From Neodontobutis hainanensis (taxonomy: Eukaryota > Chordata > Actinopteri > Gobiiformes > Odontobutidae): a stretch of 64,000 bases of DNA. The stretch lies in the NCBI GenBank assembly GCA_024349245.1, contig JALDNG010000081.1, positions 1,204,501-1,268,500 of the forward strand. The letters run 5' to 3'. Of this stretch, positions 58,975-64,000 are shown one piece after another. Under the pieces are notes generated by a model. That model had not been told where the DNA came from. It saw nothing but the letters and a program-made list of their open reading frames with translations, and made no database searches. The position numbers and the translations under genes are program-made. How positions within the stretch are numbered: position 1 is the first letter of the stretch; every line of letters begins with the position of its first letter.

Positions 58975-61180
58975 TGACACTACAAACCAAGAGCTCATTC
59001 AAAGAGTGTTCACTGAAGTGGTCCACTGAAGAGCATCTGTGTTGCATCACGTTCACTTAAAAAAAAATAATAAAAAGAGAGAAAAAGCTGTATTCAAGTT
59101 TTGCGTCCTGAATAACCCCAGGAGAGTCATCATAGATGCTAATGGAATCACTTGGCCGTTTATTATTCAAAAACCTAAACATCACCTGGCTGTGTGTTAA
59201 CAACAGATGCACTAATTATAATTCTACACAAGAGGTCCAACAGAGACCGTCCTCTTACTGTAGCACACATACAGCCTTTTGGATACTTTTATTCTTGGTC
59301 ATGTCTTTTTCAAACAAAATTAGTATGCAAGTTTACTCTGACCTATACAGTCTGAGCTAACCTTTTACAACAGATAATGTTTCAAAGGACACTTTGAGGA
59401 GTCAGCAAGGAATACTCTTCCGTTTGGAGGAGGAGGGGGTCATCACATTTTACTCTAAAATCCATCGGTCAAGACAATAACAATGTTTATTAACCAAATG
59501 CAATGTCTTTCTAATTACACTTGAGTGGCTGCTTTATTGACACTTATCAATATTCATGTCAGCCAGGGGCAGGACGTCACAAAGCTTTGTAGTTTTTGAG
59601 ATTTAATCTTTCATCTAATATTGTTTCATTGTTGTGTCATTTTGATGACACTTGGGGGAAAAAAGCATAATTCTTTATCTATTCTATATGAAGTCACTCT
59701 GGTCTGTGTTTATTCCAGATGCATTTCCAGGGGGCAGTACTAACGGACACAGAAAATAAATGTCTGGACACCAATCAGAAATGTAGCATTGTATAAAGCC
59801 CCTCCCATTTAAGATATTGTGGAAATTGCTTTGGGATTCCAGTCAAATTCCTCTTTTCACTGTTTTCACAATTCATAATGACACAAGGCTCACATCAGAA
59901 CTCATCACATTACTCACCTAATTCACAAGTTATATTACCTTTTATCTACATCGCATTTCCAATTGATTTCACTAACAATACTTTTATGTAAATTAACAAA
60001 AACAGCAGATACTACTAAACCTACATTGTAAAGTAAACCCTCACATATACTGTATATGCATCCGATACGGCGTTATATAAACTAAGATCTGGGTTTTAGG
60101 CACAAACATGTGAGAATGTCTTTGACTTGTGGTTTTATTACTGCTGCCAGTCTGCAGTCGTTTTATTATTCCCAAATCCTGACACTTCACAAAGAGTCTA
60201 TAATTGCAACAGAATGGCCTTTCACACTTCAGAGGTCTATTAATTATCCTTTCCTAGGACCTGTACTCAAATATATCATTTTTTTCCTGAAAGCCTCATC
60301 ATAAGAAGATGTGGAATTTTTCATGAAAACTTGAAAAACAGCCCCTCGAGAATTTGACTCCTCTCGCTGCACTCAAAATAAACCAACGCATAGCTATGTA
60401 ATAGGTAAAATACAACACTTCAGGAAGATTACAGAATGGGCTGTGGCAAAATGAAGCAAGTTTAAGAAGTGTCACACTAAGACAAAACCTGTCATTTACT
60501 ATTTAGAGGCCACATTTGACCATTGGACATTTAGATATGCCTCTAAACTGTAGATATTTGACCATATTTGCCCAATCCAGGTGTTATGACATAAAATGAG
60601 ATGCAGCCATCACAGCCTTACACTTTTTAAACTTGCATGGGAAATGGGACTGACATGTTTAAATGAGAGTGTAACAAAAGCTGCTTATTGGAAGCAGTAT
60701 ATAGATTAAACTAGTGCCAACTAAAATAAAACTCAAGTTACCAGGGTTGTCAATGCACCATCAAGTAGAATTAGCTGATCTAATGCTTATCAACGAGAGT
60801 TACCATCAAAACAGGTTCAGCCCATTCCTATTATTTATGTCTGTGTAATATTCTATTGTTCTATCACATAATCTATGTTATTCATTTGGGCTTTTACTTT
60901 GTATCAGAGCAAATGTAACCTCTGCACCATGAAGTACAATAAAACTTTAAGTAAGCATTTCAGCATTTATCTCCAAAGACAATCAGTTTGTGTTTTATCA
61001 GCACCAACCATAACTTTTCAGTTGGCTTCTGAGGCAACACAAGCTAATTAAAAAAAAAAAACGTTGAGTAGTGTTATTAACCAACTGCGGCCAGAAGCCA
61101 AGCTGCAAATATTTGACTTAAGGGTTCAGGGCTCTGCTCACTTATTAATAAACCTGAATGGGTGTGTATTGTGTTTGCTT
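58975..61180. other. AT-rich non-coding stretch
   Basis: No gene, RNA gene or transposon terminus recognised over 2.2 kb. Confidence 0.5.
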
Positions 61181-61185
61181 GTTTG

Positions 61186-61230
61186 TTTTACAGGTTACAT
61201 GTAACCTGTAAAATTACAGGTTACATGTAA
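61186..61230. repeat. 28-bp perfect palindrome plus repeated arm
   Basis: Bases 61186-61213 form a perfect palindrome (half TTTTACAGGTTACA). Its 17-bp arm TTACAGGTTACATGTAA (61188-61204) recurs at 61214-61230, i.e. a 26-bp offset direct repeat with the palindrome embedded. Confidence 0.9.
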
Positions 61231-61544
61231 TTATTATTTCCTACTGAGAAACCTATTTTCACAAATGCTTTAAGTCTTTGCATGTGTTTTTTGTAAGAGC
61301 CTCCCTCTAAGCCCAGCCTTTTCTGAAAGGTCAGAGGGTCCCATCTCAGTGAGACCTTTTCTTCTTTTCTATTGCATCAAACACATACAACTTTTTATAT
61401 TATGAGTATAAATACTTGAATGCTTATATACCCACTTAACACAATGCAAGTACCTTTTATTTAATAAACAATCAACAGATTTCAGTCAGTACTCTTATGA
61501 CATAAGAGACTCATGACAAATTCTATATAAATACAACAAAACAA

Positions 61545-61558
61545 TATTATATATAAAA

Positions 61559-61605
<47 letters not shown>

Positions 61606-61617
61606 AATATATATACA
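61545..61617. repeat. (AT)n low-complexity repeat
   Basis: About 36 bases of perfect AT (61565-61600) with flanking interrupted AT. It directly adjoins the hAT-like terminus, where AT-rich sequence is a frequent insertion context. Confidence 0.93.
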
Positions 61618-61925
61618 CTAGTGTTGGGTAAGTAACGCGTTATTATTGCGTTAACGCATTAATGAATTAACGCCGACAATAATTTTATCGCGCATTAACT
61701 TCGGCCGATTAGTATTGTGAAAGATGTCTGAACATTCACAACAAATGCCTGCTCGTATGAGCCGCCCTCATGACGCACCATCACAAGAAGAATACACGAG
61801 TTGTATAAAAAGGAGAGGACTACATACTACATATATGTACGACATTTATTTTAGTCAAGAAATAAAATGGTTTGCTGCAGGAAAAGCTGAAATAAAAGTA
61901 TATTACCGTCAATATGCAAAAATGC
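61618..61925 (+). mobile_element. hAT-like element, 5' terminal fragment
   Basis: It begins CTAGTGTTGGGTAAGTAACG, one to two bases from the CAGTGTTGGG terminus of a large hAT group. Subterminal GCGTTAACGCATTAATGAAT and TTTTATCGCGCATTAAC repeats, typical of that family in fish, follow. A 72-codon frame starts at 61724 (MSEHSQQMPARMSRPHDAPS) where an element's own gene might start, but it shows no BED zinc finger or hAT dimerisation motif and stops early. No matching right terminus was found within 700 bp. The 3' limit is uncertain. Confidence 0.5.
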
Positions 61926-61929
61926 CTAG

Positions 61930-62555
61930 TGCGTCATGTTAGTTTTTGGGCTAAAAGTTATGCCTTTAACTACAGAAAACTCCATTAGGGAGCCGACATG
62001 TAAACTCAGTTTTTGTGTTACACTTTAGCTGTTTATAGCGTTCCTTGACAAAAATGTATTGACATAACTCAAGTATTGTTTCTTCCAAAGAGACATTCAC
62101 TGAAGTGCCATCGTAAGAAAATAATGAGTTGCCAGAATGGTGCCCTTGACAGACATTGAAGTGTTTGCAGGCGTTAAGTTTTATGTGTTGTATATGACTG
62201 GACTGTAACCCTAGTGGCTATAATCAGTCCCTGAGAGAAGCTACTGACATCTTTGTGTCTTTCACAAACACACATTCAGTTTTTAGCAGGCTTCTATACA
62301 ATTGCAATGAAACTTTACACAAAAAAAGTTCTCATAGTCATAAAACTTCAAAGAATTGTCAAAAATAAAGATACCAGAAGAAAATTTTGCAGAGAAAACA
62401 CCCATCAGTGTGGTTTTGATGCGGCAGCATTGTTTTAGAACCACACATTTGGGAGTGAAGCCGAGTGGCACAATAGTATTTAAACAGACAGACAAACAAA
62501 ATATTTTTGGAAGATGCTAAAATCCCTGCAGAGCACAAAAAGCAAGAGGCTTAAA
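61930..62555. other. AT-rich non-coding stretch
   Basis: No gene recognised; the missing right end of the hAT-like element could not be located here. Confidence 0.45.
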
Positions 62556-62559
62556 GATT

Positions 62560-63330
62560 TACTGCAGTCCTCTTATCTTTCATTACTGACGGGTTCGAAC
62601 GAGACGCAAACAGTCTACTTTCTGCTTTTCTGTTCTGATCCCAGTCCAACTCCATTAAACAGAGAATGCCTCAACTTCATTCTCTCCCAAAAAAAAAAAA
62701 TGTCTCTCAGAAATTAAGTTCTTTAAGACCATCTTTTCCCTCTTCTGTTCTTAATAAGAGATCTGTTTCTTTATGTTGTTTTTTCTCATAAAGCTGTGCA
62801 ATGTATAAAAGCCCGGGAATGAAAGCAGCACAATAGCATTATAGAACAAAGGAAGGAAGCCGATTGAGGGGGAAACAGGGGGAAAATGGCATCATCTCTA
62901 AACTTAATGGAACAGCATCCTTTCATTTTTTCTCGTAATTATAATAAAGATGGAAAAACATAATAAACGTCTCCCTGCCCCCACCTGCTAACAGTAATTA
63001 TAATAGACTCAACAATAAATGGTAAAGCAGCACAGAGCTGCATCTTGGGAATTCTCAGGGGTCTGTGGATTAGCTTGAAAAGCCTGAATGATTAAAATAC
63101 ACTAATTAAAATTTTGTGTTCCTTGGTAACTCGTCTTCCCAGGCCCCTTGTGCTGGCAAAATGGGAATAAATGCGACAAAAGCAAATACTCTTTTGGACC
63201 TGAATAAATAAACAAGTCTAATCAACTTTGTGCTTTTACAGAGCCGGTTACATAAAAACTTCCTTGATGACCTTTTCTCGCTCTTGTACTCGGCTTCCAC
63301 CAGGACACAACACAGACTCTGTTTTTCTAA
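62560..63330. promoter_or_regulatory. Strong candidate conserved non-coding element
   Basis: Complex 0.75-kb block with a duplicated 12-mer GTAATTATAATA (62935-62946 and 62994-63005), CACCTGC E-box (62982-62988), GTGGATTAGC and CACTAATTAAAA. A TATAAAAG box in GC context (62804-62811) is also present, with no exon downstream. Repeated homeodomain-type sites favour an enhancer reading. Confidence 0.43.
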
Positions 63331-63334
63331 TCTA

Positions 63335-64000
63335 GTTATTAGACAGGTTCGTTAGTATTACACAGCTTTTGATTATTAGCCTCTTTCCAACAGAATTCAG
63401 GCGACAAATAACTCTAATATCGCTTTAACCAAATGAAAAGATTGGTTTATTATATTTTTAATGAAATAAGGGTAAAAGCTTTGTATTCAAACAGACGTCA
63501 ATGATAGCATTGAGTCTGCAACATGTCCCTGTCCCTCTGCTTTGCAAAAAAACTGACAATACATTATTTTATGTATCCCATCCTCCTTTATCCAATCAGA
63601 AGTGAGAATTTAGTAAATGGATGGTTCCTCTCTGTGGAGTTAAAAGATTTAAAAATTTGTATATTTGGGTGCAGTTCTAATTCTCCAGTAATATTCTTAA
63701 TGACACTTGACTTTGCTGAAGGATATTAACCACAATCCATTTTACTGTGACATTTTTAAAGACGTGGCTTTTGCTTTAAGCTATGTATGAAGCACAATGA
63801 CTGATACAAATCATCAACTGTTGAATATGGAGAAGTAATAAAACAGTAATAACAGACAAAAGCAGATAATAATTGCTGTACCTGTTTGTCAGGTAACAAC
63901 ACTATAAATGTAAATGTATAAATGTTATGTACATGCCTTGTCTTTCTGTTTGGACCCTTGTGCACTTTTAACAAATGTCCAGTTGTTGGATCTTAGTCAT
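63335..64000. other. AT-rich non-coding stretch to window end
   Basis: The first 100 bp may extend the preceding block. No gene or repeat family recognised. Confidence 0.45.

Noticed and set aside
59725..59737. CTCF-like CCAGGGGGCAG
   Set aside because: The core matches, but the upstream half of the motif does not; a single weak site.
1..64000. CRISPR array, prophage, plasmid or bacterial operon features
   Set aside because: No spaced direct-repeat array, no long frames and no bacterial gene organisation. Composition and repeats are those of a vertebrate.

Overview
This window looks like vertebrate nuclear DNA, most likely from a percomorph-type teleost fish. It is AT-rich and every reading frame is short. 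It carries long perfect microsatellites, including (GT)30, (AT)30 and (ATT)n. It holds sparse tRNA-derived SINE copies whose tails resemble repeats common in spiny-rayed fish, and short hAT-like non-autonomous DNA transposons. There is no operon-like organisation, no bacterial or viral gene, no CRISPR array, and no rRNA or convincing free-standing tRNA gene.

I find no complete protein-coding gene. The best coding signal is on the minus strand near 12.2 kb. A GC/CpG-richer, purine-rich leader-like stretch (about 12,256-12,780) ends in an ATG with A at -3, followed by a 16-codon open segment (MKVTCLRGFNIDFPEY) and a consensus splice donor (ATG|GTGAGT). If real, it is the first coding exon of a gene transcribed toward lower coordinates, with its other exons outside the window or not recognisable here. 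A second, weaker candidate is a 44-residue terminal exon on the minus strand at 39.67-39.81 kb. Neither protein is recognised.

Most of the rest reads as intronic or intergenic DNA. Unremarkable AT-rich stretches alternate with compact blocks of 200-900 bp that have balanced composition, surviving CpGs, little low complexity and many transcription-factor-like motifs (TAATTA, TAATCC, ATGCAAAT, TGATTGACAG, a DR1, X-boxes, E-boxes). That texture is typical of conserved non-coding elements around vertebrate developmental regulators. Conservation cannot be tested from one sequence, so these blocks are given as candidates. The best are near 8.5-9.2, 10.2-10.6, 16.2-17.1, 25.2-25.7, 34.3-34.9, 47.9-48.2, 50.7-51.3 and 62.6-63.3 kb.

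Mobile elements are few: two SINE copies (15.2 and 39.4 kb) sharing a core but with different tails, a likely 0.84-kb hAT-like element (37.77-38.60 kb), a 154-bp MITE (21.3 kb), a fragment with a hAT-type terminus (61.6 kb) and one teleost-like interspersed repeat (42.4 kb). Notable small structures include a 28-bp perfect palindrome at 61.2 kb, a 10-bp-arm inverted repeat inside a candidate element at 34.6 kb, and three 14-bp RFX-type X-box matches at 6.6, 22.8 and 32.8 kb.
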